Shown one piece after another: positions 42,222 through 52,022 of a stretch of 64,000 bases of DNA. The notes beneath the pieces were generated by a model. That model saw only the letters and a list, made by a program, of their open reading frames with translations, was not told the DNA's origin and made no database searches. This stretch comes from Cristatella mucedo. Taxonomy: Eukaryota; Bryozoa; Phylactolaemata; Cristatellidae. The stretch lies in the NCBI GenBank assembly GCA_009760855.2, contig WPIO01000007.1, forward strand, positions 12,083,501 through 12,147,500, in the 5' to 3' direction. A program made the translations under genes and the position numbers. How positions within the stretch are numbered: the stretch's first letter is position 1; each line of letters begins with the position of its first letter.

Positions 42222-43085
42222 CTTAATAAATAATAATAATAATGCACTTGATAAAGCGCCCTCAGATAACTCAATCTCTTCCTAGGCGCTTTACATTTGC
42301 TGCAAAGGGAAACGCGATTTAATGGTGAGTAAAATCATGCTTGATAAATAACATGAATAACATGGTTAGGGGTGACATGCACAGGGTCAGCATGCAAATG
42401 TGGTTAGTGGCAGCATGCACAGTGTCAGCACGCATAAGCACATGAACGAAAAATCACAGGGACCCACTAAATTCTGTCCTGAATAGGTATGTTTCTAAGT
42501 TCTTTTTAAATGTGGTCAAGTCAGGGGATGTTCTGACGCAAGTCGCGAGTGAGTTCCTGGCATTGGGAGCATACGAGCTTAATGCACGGTCTCCAAAGGA
42601 TTTGAGGTTTGTACGAGGTATTGGTAAACTGTTGGATTCCGAAAAGCGGGTGGTACGATGCTTGGCCTGGTGAGGGAGTAGATCAGAGAGTTAGGCTGAA
42701 GCCAAATAATGAAGTGACCTAAAAGTGAGCGACAAAACCTTGAAGTCGATCCGTTGCTTGCCTGGTAGCTAGGGCAGGTCGGCGAGAAGTGGTGTGATGT
42801 GGCAACTACGACGCTCACGACAGACAAGCCTAGCTGCGTCGTTTTACACCTGCTGTAATCGCCTGATTGCACATGCCGGTAGGCCAGCAAGCAGTGAGTT
42901 ACAGGAGTCAAGACGGGATGTCACAAATGCATGAACCAACTTATACGTGGTATCCAAATCTAAACAAGCCCGAATTTTAGCAATGTCTGAAAGTAGGCAG
43001 ACTTGACTGTGGAACTGATGTGGCCGTCTACCGAGAGGTCACTTTGGAACATGACACCTAGATTTCGAGCTGACTCTTCAGGCAG
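42222..43085 (-). mobile_element. LINE A 3' end (well preserved)
   Basis: (AAT)n, hairpin CCCTCAGATAACTCAATCTC, the noncoding part, then the minus frame with [20 protein letters not shown] and [20 protein letters not shown]. 5' truncated near GVMFQSDLS. Confidence 0.88.
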
Positions 43086-44715
43086 CGCTTATATTCCATG
43101 CATGGATAGCTTTAGCACTGTCGAGCCATCATTGTTCGTTCCTAACTGACCTGACAGCCGGCTGCAGTGCGTGGTATGCAGCCAATGCACGAATTTGTGC
43201 CGGACTTCCGAGTCATCCACCGAGAGCCATTAATTGCCCCTCAACCTCTCGAGAGCCTGCAGCCGCCCGCAGCGCTCACGAGTCATATGACCGACACGAC
43301 TTCGAGTCGAAATAAATAACAAGCTACGTTGGAAAACACTCGACAAAAACTATAGGAGATGATGGATAAATGCCAGTGAAAGATGTATTTCTTTCTTCGA
43401 GCTGATTTTGGGTTATCACTCCTGAAACCACACGAGGATGCTAGGGTTAGTGATATTGTGACCTATTTGCAATACTAAGAAAAAGAGCTGAACCACGGAA
43501 ATAAAAGTGGTCGAATTTTAACCGCTATTTTTTAACTTAGGTATGGCGCTATATTTTTATTTCTGCTCTCTACGATTATGCTATTTGCGATAAACTCGTC
43601 ATTTGTGCAGTCTCTTTCATTTCAAGCCGAATTTTATTTTACCGCGTGCTATAATTATTAGCATAGTAGTTACGTCTAGATTAGAAACAGTCAGCACCAG
43701 CCAGACAAAATCAAACCTAATGCTGTGCATCTATCGAACTGCCCATTTTAATGGTGCTTTCAATACCTATCTTAGCCGTGTCAGCTGAAAAAAACGGGGA
43801 TAATGGTTGCTTCATCAACTGCAAGGGTTTAAAGCTTCATTATTTTTAAGAAGTAATCTTTTTAAGCGAGCTCTAGCAGCCATCAAATAAGAGTTATGGT
43901 CAACCGAGCTACCAATTCAAGTGCCATCGTGCTTCCTCGTCACACATTCCTTAGATTTTATTTGCCAGCTGTTTTCTCCATGTTCTCCAAGGAAATCGGT
44001 GTTTTAACGAAGCCATGAAAAGCCACGCACCTTTTTGCTTGTTCTTCTTTTGTTTTCGCCTACATAGTTCTTGCATGGTGCTCACGGCGGCGCAGTTTTT
44101 GATCTCTCATTGCAGAGAATTCCTGTGCTAGGAGTCGTTAGTCATATTCGATGAGTGCTAAACCACGATCTGCACCTCATTTACATGTCAAGCAAATGAA
44201 AAACTCTAAACGACCCGAAATCCGCGCGCGGAGCCTCGAAGAAGTATTGATCTCCGCAGCTCTCATTAAGTTCCTTCTTGTCCAAATATCTGTTTGCCAT
44301 TTTTGACGAAAGCATTAGCTCTCAGTGCAAAACATACTATGCATCAGGGCCATATAGGGAGAGAAAATCATGTAAATATGATGAGCTGCTCCTCATTTTG
44401 ATAATACTCTTGATAATAATTTCATAATACTGATCATCAGTTTTCGTGAACGGACAAAATCATAATATGTTGCCGACTAATAATTAACGACCTGTTCAGT
44501 GTCACGCCACTCGACTGCACTACACTAAAGTATGTGTCACGGGACAAGTCACGCTGTCGCGCTGCAACTGCCTTCCAAAGCACACTGGGATGTTGATAGG
44601 TTATCGGGTGTACAATTAATAGCAAAAGGCCTGCGTGTAACGGAACAAATAAGATGTAATGAGAAAAACTAGGAACATGTTCGTCGAATTAAAAACCTGG
44701 AAACAAGCACAACAC
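43086..44715. other. Intergenic DNA, no feature
   Basis: AT-richer, no recognised repeat or exon. Confidence 0.4.
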
Positions 44716-44719
44716 TGGT

Positions 44720-44850
44720 GTAACAGCTTAGCAAGCAGCTCCGCAGTCTTGAACCTGCAGAGCTAAAGCAGAGGACACAAACATGGTGATGATGTATCAG
44801 CAATTCGATTGGGCCGGACGGACCTGAGGCACGGCTGGCCATATAGTTTA
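44720..44850 (-). mobile_element. Decayed LINE B fragment
   Basis: CAGCTCCGCAGTCTTGAACC, TGCAGAGCTAAAGC and a later CGGACCTGAGGCACG echo the B C-terminal region in reverse. Weak. Confidence 0.4.
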
Positions 44851-44854
44851 GAGA

Positions 44855-44996
44855 AGCCGAGCTAGTTTGGTCTAGCGGTTAAGGTGCTCGCCCCGACCAA
44901 GGTCTAACTGAGGTCGTGGGCTCGAGCCCCGAGGCATATGTGAAGCGCCTGAATAGAGATTAAGTTCTCTTGGGGCGCTATATAAATGAATTATAT
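44855..44996 (+). repeat. SINE 1, best-preserved copy
   Basis: tRNA-like head: AGCCGAGCTAGTTTGGTCTA then GCGGTTAAGGTGCTCGCC (A-box region), GGTCGTGGGCTCGAGCCCC (B box). A short link is followed by the 3' part GAAGCGCCTGAATAGAGATT, AAGTTCTCTTGGGGCGCTAT and AAATGAATTAT. The last ~50 nt are homologous to the LINE A tail. Confidence 0.9.
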
Positions 44997-44999
44997 TTA

Positions 45000-46255
45000 A
45001 ATTTAAAATGTTTTGTTGGATTAGCTGCATGACCTGGGGCAGCCGGAGGTCATTTGGTAATGGCGACGCGTTGATTAATTTATAGCATTTCGTAATTAAT
45101 CTCTAGCTCTGAAACTTCAGACGATTTAGCGAAGGATATCCTTGTCGGGGAAACCTGTTAGAAAGGCGTTTCTCTACTTCTGTTGCAGAAGCAAGTTTTC
45201 GTGACTGACAGTATCACACCGCTATCCAGATTGTCTCCTAGAAGGTGCAGATAAAGGCCAATAGATCCGACTCTGCCGTGCGACAGAGAGAGGGGTAGAG
45301 AGAGAGGCAGTGAGTGAGTAAGAGAGACAGTGAGATAGAGAGCGAGACAGACAGAGACAGACAGAGACAGACGGAGACAGACGGAGACAGACGGAGACAG
45401 ACAGAAGACAGACAGAAGACAGACAGAAGACAGACAGGAGACAGACAGAAGACAGACAGAAGACAGACGGAGACAGACAGAAGACAGAGCAGTACAGCAG
45501 GCGTATAGTGATCCCGCAGCCTCTTTTTTGACACCCAGTGCTCTACTGATGGATCCGCCCAAGAGACTCCGTTCTTCTGCTCACAACTCGAACGCTTAAA
45601 GCCTAAAAATGACTGCTCGGCGCACTCGAGACGAGTTTCAGTGCACTTCTCGATCGAATAATGTATCAACTTTTACTTAAAAGTAACCAAACACGGCTAC
45701 TAGTTTATCAACGGCGTCATTCGTTGCATAATGCATGAACAATAATGGGGCTGGGGGCAAAAATTCTGCCATACGCTCGATCGGGGATAATGACTTCTTT
45801 TGAGAATATTTAGAACTTTAACTTAAAAAATGGCTGACAGAATGCCGCTGTATGGCGCCGTGATAATTATAATTTCCAGAGACAATCTGCCATACGAGGA
45901 ATGCTGAACCGCTATGAGCTGAGAGGTAGTCGTTGCCGCATTTTTCCTATTTCAGTTCAAAATTCACTGCGAATCGTACAGCGGGAAAATGTGAGCAAAA
46001 CCTTCTAATGAATGCCATCAGATACCTTGGTGGATTCCTCAAGAAGACATAGCCTTTTGTGGCATGTTTTTTTAAAAAAATTAAATATCCTGTCAACCGC
46101 TGAACATCTTCAAGAAAGCGTTGGCCTGCCGTCAGGCTTAATTCGGTCACAGGCGAGGACGCGTTTCTCGACCATGTGGTATGATGACGGAACTTGTGGG
46201 ACATCGTTTCGGCTGTCATCTAGCGTTGTGCAAACCTAGCATTATATAGAAACTG
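45000..46255. other. Intergenic DNA with (CAGA)n-type repeat
   Basis: AGACAGACGG/AGACAGA repeats at 45335-45490; otherwise nothing recognised. Confidence 0.5.
45335..45490. repeat. Degenerate (GACA)n microsatellite
   Basis: AGACAGACGG and AGACAGACAGA units over ~155 nt. Confidence 0.93.
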
Positions 46256-46259
46256 GCAA

Positions 46260-47230
46260 AAATATCCCTTAAAATAGACTCGTCTAGCATATCTGCTATA
46301 GCATCTGCACGAAACATAGGAGTCCTGCTCCAGAATGATCTTTCACTGGACAACCCCATCAGCTTCGCAGTCAAGTGTACTTACTTTCCACTGCCTAAGA
46401 TTTCAAAAATTCTGGCCTACACAACAATAGATAGCACAGCCAAGCTAGTCCATGAATTTTCAATGTATCTCCGTCTGTAACTCCACAAAGCCATAAAGGC
46501 TATGTGGGTGTTACGCAGGAGAGTTTTGTATAGCGCACTCACAGCCTAAGCGGCTTTCGGTACGCATTCGGTAGCCAACAGACTTCGTCTCACGCAACAA
46601 AGAAAATTGGGAAATTTTTCTACACACATTCTCGATTTCTCTGTGACTCGTTGCTGGCAAGTCTTTCGTCCTGTGCATGCGGTGCTTTCTTTTGGTATAC
46701 AAATCTGCACCTTCTTTGTGCGACTGTATGACGTAAACGTTGGAACTGCCGCATTAAAACACTTCTCATCGACTTGCACCGGCTCTTCCAAAAAGAGGAG
46801 CATCGACTTCTAGGTTCTGTCATTCATTTTTAGGTGCCTTCATTCTCTTGCTCCGGCCTGTCTATCCGAACTACTTTCGAATCAGGCTATGCACCCTATA
46901 ACCCACTCTTCAGACTCAAGACGTCCAACTGTTCCTTGAACCAAGCTCAAAATCTAGGGAGATCACGCCAATAGATCGCATAACACCTAAGCCGTAAACT
47001 CACTCCCGACTGACGTACGACATCAGCAGACTTAAGGACATTTAAAATGAAGCTAAAACGCACCTGGTCCTCAAAAACTTTACTGGATCCTTGTGAAACG
47101 TCAATTGAGTGCTTTTGCGTAATGACACTGTGCACGCTTCCACTGAGTAATTGACGTGCATCATTTACAGTGAATGTAAAGTACCTAGGTAGATATTTAA
47201 TTCTCTTAAGATGCCATTCAAATTTCCTAT
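46260..47230 (+). mobile_element. Old L2-like LINE interrupted by LINE B
   Basis: ACTGGCAAAAATATCCC..., ARNIGVLLQNDLSLDNPISF and KLVHEF to 46460; resumes at about 46620 with a degraded C-terminal part (DLHRLFQ-like) and runs to GTACCTAGGTAGATATTTAA. More diverged than A copies. Confidence 0.7.
46461..46617 (-). mobile_element. LINE B 3' end nested in the old LINE
   Basis: CAATGTATCTCCGTCTGTAA, CACTCACAGCCTAAGCGGC and GACTTCGTCTCACGCAACAA: 157 nt, reverse orientation, dividing a VHEFVTSRLD-like position of the host. Confidence 0.85.
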
Positions 47231-47269
47231 TACTTTTGTTAATCATTGCCTTTCCTTGAGCTCAAATCT

Positions 47270-47535
47270 TTTTGGGACTGAAACTTTAGTTCACGTACTC
47301 TCAAAGCCTAAAACTCAATCCCGACTGACATCCTGATATCCCCTGATTTTGCGCCATTGAGCAGAAATTTAAAATGTACCTGTTCGTTGGCACTTTCTAG
47401 GTCCGAGTGTGAATTGATCCTCGTGTGGTTATGCGTGCTGACGCTGCACATGTTACGATCAACCATAGTTACACGAATTCTTCGCAGCATATGCAAAGAG
47501 CCTAGAAAGATGCTTAGCTGTCTATTATTATTAGG
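47270..47535 (+). mobile_element. Old L2-like LINE 3' end
   Basis: CTCAATCCCGACTGACATCC, CAGAAATTTAAAATGTACCT, then a tail GAGCCTAGAAAGATGCTTAG and TATTATTATT. A second partial 3' end in the same direction as its neighbour. Confidence 0.65.
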
Positions 47536-47834
47536 GTTAGTATAGGCTAGTATAAACTGAAAGATCACTGAAAACTCTACCACCATGAGTCAAGACTTTA
47601 GCTTTTTATAAGCTGGCCTCCCTGCTTTCTGCGTCCTGCTGAGTGTTTATACGCTACCGACTTAAACTTAAACTTAAACGGCAATATAGTCGTATGAGCG
47701 ATGGATGTGAGCCCGATGGCGGTAGCCCGGATTACCGAAGTTCCGCAAGTAGAATCGCACTTAATTATTTATTTTGTGGATAGCTGCTCTAACAAATATG
47801 GCTTTTCGAAGTAAAAAAAAAATGCCTTTGGCCT

Positions 47835-48496
47835 GATTCAGGAACAGCAACGTCAGGATCGTGTCGAAGCAATCTGGAGAACTATGTGCGCAAGAGCTCA
47901 ATGAAATGATGCACGCTATGGTTGGCTATAATGACGATATAAAAGATGTTAGCAATGATGTTCTTAACAACGCAATGGAACTGATGTGAAAGCTCTTGGA
48001 AACATCTCCCGGGAACTTCATTACCACCCGCTGGTCTGAAAAGATTATGCAGGAGGTCCGGAATCGCGGCGCCAGTGCTCGCCTGGATAGTATCGCTGAT
48101 AGTGAGGACGAAGATCCTGACAATATTGGCGCGCTGTTGACGGCGGCATCCGATGTGGCACAGACTCAAGGCAGAAAAAAAAGAGCATCGGCGCAGAAGG
48201 AGGCTGCTCCGGGCGTGCAGATACGCTCTGTGGGGCACCCGAAGAACGTACCAGCGGTTGTCTCAAATCAGCCATCAATCTTGAGTTATTTCTTGAAAAA
48301 ACTAGACTCAATTTTCGCGATCGAGCCCTGGATCCGGTCAGCCGCTTCGCACTTTCGTAATCGTTTTCGAAATCCCTGTCTTTCTGCTGACGAACAGAAC
48401 TCGACGAGCTCGACATTTTTTAGCCTATTTGCATGCAATTTGGACCAACATTCAGGTAGTTATCGCAGTCCGCGCGAACCCGGGTTACCATGGTAA
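47835..48496 (+). pseudogene. Decayed ORF inside the transposon
   Basis: The plus frame reads VSKQSGELCAQELNEMMHAM and YNDDIKDVSNDVLNNAMELM, then a stop (TGA 47987), then KLLETSPGNFITTRWSEKIM, DSIADSEDEDPDNIG, and a basic GRKKRASAQK stretch. Amphipathic helices followed by an acidic patch and a basic cluster look protein-like, but I do not recognise a transposase catalytic core. Open frames also exist on the minus strand, so coding on this strand is inferred. Confidence 0.4.
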
Positions 48497-48504
48497 CCCG
48501 GGTT
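48477..48504. repeat. Perfect 28-bp palindrome
   Basis: AACCCGGGTTACCA followed by its exact reverse complement, centred between 48490 and 48491. Its right half overlaps the right terminal repeat of the transposon. Confidence 0.95.
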
Positions 48505-49847
48505 ACCGCCATCGGGCTCATAAGTACGAAGTCTATTGGAGCACCAGTGCAGGTATTCATCGCGTCGACGGTGGCGTCGCGCGATCGCCGTCAGTCCGCG
48601 AAGGACCGCCAAAGGACATGACCTCGCTGTGGGTGAGAGAGCGGCACGCCCGGCGGCGGCCGGTCAAGTGGCGGCGAACTCTGGCCGCGAAGGCGGAGGC
48701 AGCTGCCCGGCGGCGGCGGCGGCGGGCGCTAGCGGGCGCTGGCGGATATCGCCGCGACCTCGGGCGGTGGTCTCTGAGCGCGTCCGCTCGGCGCGAGCGC
48801 TCAGCCGCACTCGACTCCGACCCGCTCGAGCGCACTAAGGGTAAATATATGCATGTATATAATTTGTGCCGTCTCATAATTTTAATCGATTTTCTTATTG
48901 TTCTCCGCCCATCCGACTAATGCGTCTTGTTTAATTTCTCTTTATGTCCGGCACGCGCGAAATCAATATTTCCACCCGCCGTCACCCGCACCGCACGCGC
49001 GGGCGCGCCTCGGAGGAAGCGGCGCTCGCTCCCGCCCGTCGTAGCCTAGGAATGCTGGGAGCGCTCGCCGGCGGTCGCACGCTCCGCCGCCGCCGCCACC
49101 GCCGCCGCATTGTTGATCGGTAAAGTGAGACGGACAGGACAGGCCGCGCGCGCGAGTGCGAGCGGGCGCACGCGCGATACCGCGCGCCGCCAGTCCGTAG
49201 CAGCGTGCCTCGCCGCCCGACAGCGGTCGGCGGTGCGAACCCATCCATGTTCGGAGCGTGACGCGCCCCGGCGTCGGCCAGCCGTCATCGCCGCCTCTGC
49301 CGTCGCTCGGCCGATGGCGAGACGCGGTCTCCTAGGACGCCGCATCTTGGCCGTCGCGGCGACGCTGCTGCTGCTGCCGCTTCGTCACGACTCCGCGGCG
49401 GACGTTTTGGATCTTAGCCGAACTTCGACGGCAATCGAGACGGACAGGTACGGCGTTCGCTGTCCTTGCGACCATGCAGAGATGCGGCGGCGGCGGCGGC
49501 GGCGGCGGCGACCTAAGGTCCTGGCGGGCCGGTAGCTCACGCGTTCCGTGGTGAGACGGACACTGCCGCAGCCAGTAGTCACCTGTACGGAACCCTGGCC
49601 TAGGCGGCAATGCAAAGCCGCGCGTACGGGATCGAGCGCTTGGAGAAACAGCGGAGTGAGAGAGCGAAAGAGAGCGAGAGAGCCAGAGCAAGAGAGAAAA
49701 AGAGAGAGATGTCTCGGCCCGCGGCGAACAGCCGTGGCGGCAGCCGCAGCGCCGAGGCCGCCGGCTAGACGCCACCCGTACGATGGCCTCGCGAAGTCCG
49801 TCCCCAGGCTCCAGCCTCACGCGGCGCCCGTCGAGGCGCCGGCCTCC

Positions 49848-49880
49848 CGGAGCGGAGCGCGCGCGGCGCGCTCCGCTCCG
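49848..49880. repeat. Perfect 14-bp hairpin in the CpG island
   Basis: Arms CGGAGCGGAGCGCG and CGCGCTCCGCTCCG flank a 5-nt loop, about 100 nt upstream of the favoured PGGHG start codon; in the mRNA it would lie in the 5' leader. Confidence 0.85.
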
Positions 49881-49979
49881 AGCGCCTGCTGCCGCGTCGA
49901 CGGCGTGGCTAGCGCTGCTTCACGCCGCGCGGCTCCCTCGCTTCGGGGTCTCTGGGCAGCGGAGGCTCGGGCCCGGGAG

Positions 49980-50187
49980 ATGGCAAAGTGGGTCACCCAT
50001 CGTTTGCATTCGCCGCCGCAGCCGCTGACAGCTGGCCGCATCCGCGGCTCGTCGCGCAGGTTGCCGCTAATGAACGCTGACAGGACGGTCGACTATCGCC
50101 GCATGGCCTCCGTGGGGAACGGGCACTTGGCCACGGTGGTGTACAGCGATTCCGTCTTCCTGAACGGCCTATACAGCGGGCGGCTAG
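49980..50187 (+). CDS. PGGHG: PGGHG/ATHL1-like first coding exon
   Basis: The exon reads MAKWVTHRLHS... then MNADRTVDYRRMASVGNGHL and ATVVYSDSVFLNGLYSGRL, ending at donor CTAG|GTAGGT (phase 1). From DYRR to LYSG it aligns without gaps over 30 residues with the N-terminus of protein-glucosylgalactosylhydroxylysine glucosidase (human DPRLLATVTNAYLG...VSGVYNG), about half identical. That family (GH65, acid-trehalase-like) removes the glucose of the Glc-Gal-hydroxylysine unit of collagen. I chose the ATG at 49980 because of its context (G at -3, G at +4); the ATG at 50070 has a poor context but cannot be excluded. The reading frame is open far upstream, but that part is CpG-island DNA with no homology. 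No further exon was seen in the remaining 13.8 kb. Confidence 0.72.
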
Positions 50188-50305
50188 GTAGGTTGGGCGA
50201 CCGCGCGGCGCCGCGCAACCGCGAGCCATCAGCTGTCAGCAGCGTCGGCGCTATCGGCAGCGTCAGAGCCAGCAGCAGCGTCTGAGGCGGCTCTGCAGCG
50301 GAGTA

Positions 50306-50420
50306 ATGGCGGCGGCGGCGGCGGGCGGCGGCGGCGGCGGCGGCGGCGGGCGGCGGCGGCGGCGGCGGCGGGAGGCAGCGGCGGCGGGAGGCAGCGGCGG
50401 CGGCGGCGGGAGGCTGCTGG
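50306..50420. repeat. (CGG)n / (GGC)n tract just after the exon 1 donor
   Basis: About 110 nt of near-continuous GGC/CGG triplets, starting ~120 nt into the putative first intron. Such tracts can form quadruplexes and vary in length. Confidence 0.9.
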
Positions 50421-50734
50421 CGACGCACGCGGCAGCGGCGGCGCCCGCCGTAGCCTTAAAAAGTAGTGGGAGGACGCGCTCGTTAGCTTTCCGATTCTCG
50501 TTGCCAATTCCTAATCTCCGAGGTAAATGAGGGTCTATTAAATTCCGTTCCGTCCTCCGCTGCCTTATCTCCGCCTAAGACGCGGCGACGGCCGATCGGT
50601 GTTCTGACTGGTCTGCCGCTCGAAGCCACTGGCTTACACCGGTCAGTGCGCAGCGGCGGCGGCATTGGCCGGCCGGCGCCGACCTCGATGTGAGTGCGTA
50701 CGATCAGGATGGGATACTCTACGGAGGTCAGAGG

Positions 50735-51290
50735 TTGAAGAGCTCGAGGCCCACAATCGGCTCTGCTAGCACATTTCCCGTAGCGTCTTCGCGAAATCTA
50801 TGTGTCCTATTCCAAAGGGATCTTTCACTAGATGACCACATTTGGTTTGAAGTCAAGTCGGCCTACTTTCTGCTACGTAAGATTGCTAAATTCGGACCTG
50901 CTTAGATAGGGATGCCACATACAAATTGTTCCTTGTATTTGCAACATCCCGTCTCGACATCTGTAATTCGCTGTTTCCTGGTCTACCTGCCTGTGCTATG
51001 AGGCGCTTGCACTTGGTGCGAAACTCTGCAGCCAGGCTCTTCTGTAGCGAGCGTAGCGTTTCGGATGCAGGCTGCTAACCCGCCTACCCCCGCCGTTGAT
51101 TGGCCAGGAGGGGCTGTGCTGTTTCTGGTAAGTAGGGGCGGTGCGAGCGACCTGAGATCGGACAGTTGCCATGCTGAGATGGGCTAAGTGCGAGTGTGCC
51201 GGAGTGACGCTGCGAGCTTTAGGGGAAACCATACGCTTGCTATAGCAAATGTTAAGGGCGTAGGAAGTGAGTAAGTTCTGTGAGGGCGCT
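50735..51290 (+). mobile_element. Old L2-like LINE fragment in the putative PGGHG intron 1
   Basis: [40 protein letters not shown] and SAYFLLRKIAKF, then CRLDIC and RRLHLVRNSAARLF-like. The last part (51060-51290) is only weakly LINE-like, with a tail echo GTTCTGTGAGGGCGCTAC. Confidence 0.72.
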
Positions 51291-51454
51291 ACACAACTGC
51301 ATGATTATTACTTCGACCGTCGAACGCATCCCTGAAATGGCGCCGAACGCATCGCGACTCGAGAGAGGCAGGCACGGCAATGGCGACTTGCAATGGCCAT
51401 CGAAGAGCGAAACGCCTTCGCTCACCAGTCTCGCCAACTCGGCAGTCTCTGGCT

Positions 51455-51635
51455 CTTGGTCCGCGGGTAAGGCGCTCACACGTCGATGCCCAGGACGCGG
51501 GTTCGATTACAACAGCGGGCCACTCTGCATTGCCAAATGCACGGTGCCCATTGCACACACAGCGGGAGTGACATCCGCCAAGTGTGGCCTTTTGCTGCGA
51601 TATATTTGATAACGACGCTGCTGGATCAGCTGACC
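51455..51635 (+). repeat. SINE 2-like element
   Basis: CGCGGGTAAGGCGCTCACAC, B-box-like GCGGGTTCGATTACAACAG, a body and GATAACGACGCTGCTGGATC, which matches the SINE 2 end (ACGCTGCTAAATCTGC). Confidence 0.65.
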
Positions 51636-51742
51636 TATTCTTTCTTACTCAACCCTCTGCGAGCTTTCGATCCAGGCTTCCGCTCAGGCTCAGAGTCGCT
51701 GCATTAGGTAGCAGCAAAGCTGCTGCAGCCATCGCCACGGGA

Positions 51743-51745
<3 letters not shown>

Positions 51746-51802
<57 letters not shown>

Positions 51803-51915
51803 TTCTCTCTCCCTGTCACTCACTCACTCTCTCTCGTTCTCTCTCTCGCTCTTTCTCACTCTCTCTCTCTCTCTCACTGGCACGCTCTCTCTTTCTCACT
51901 CGTGCGCTGTTTATC

Positions 51916-51998
<83 letters not shown>

Positions 51999-52022
51999 GA
52001 CGCTCTCTCTCTCTCTTTCTCG
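51746..52022. repeat. (CT)n microsatellite cluster
   Basis: Several CTCTCT tracts with short interruptions over ~275 nt. Confidence 0.95.

Larger units (their letters stand above)
47708..48520. mobile_element. DNA transposon remnant with 29-bp terminal inverted repeats
   Basis: The left end (47708-47736) begins TGAGCCCGATGGCGGTA and the right end (48492-48520) is its inverse; the two differ at two positions in 29. Each contains the inner palindrome GGTAACCCGGGTTACC (imperfect at the left end). No clear target-site duplication is seen (ATG left, TAA right). Between the ends lies a decayed frame on the plus strand, broken by a TGA at 47987. The size and short repeats fit a small cut-and-paste element or an internally deleted copy; the superfamily is not recognised. 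Confidence 0.75.
48530..50690 (+). promoter_or_regulatory. CpG island / promoter region of the PGGHG-like gene
   Basis: About 2.2 kb is extremely GC- and CpG-rich compared with the flanks, with CGG/GGC runs, CGCG clusters and candidate GC boxes. It holds the first coding exon at its downstream end, so the transcription start probably lies in 49.0-49.9 kb on the plus strand. No TATA box was recognised. Many overlapping open frames exist here on both strands, as expected from GC-rich DNA lacking stops; they are not counted as genes. Confidence 0.7.

Noticed and set aside
44855-44930. Possible functional tRNA gene
   Set aside because: A- and B-box-like sequence is present, but the unit recurs in several copies fused to a LINE-type tail, and no proper acceptor stem closes. 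It is a SINE head.
49548-50285. 245-codon plus-strand ORF taken as one gene
   Set aside because: Only the part from about 49980 to 50187 shows homology; a splice donor interrupts it, and the rest is open because GC-rich DNA lacks stops.
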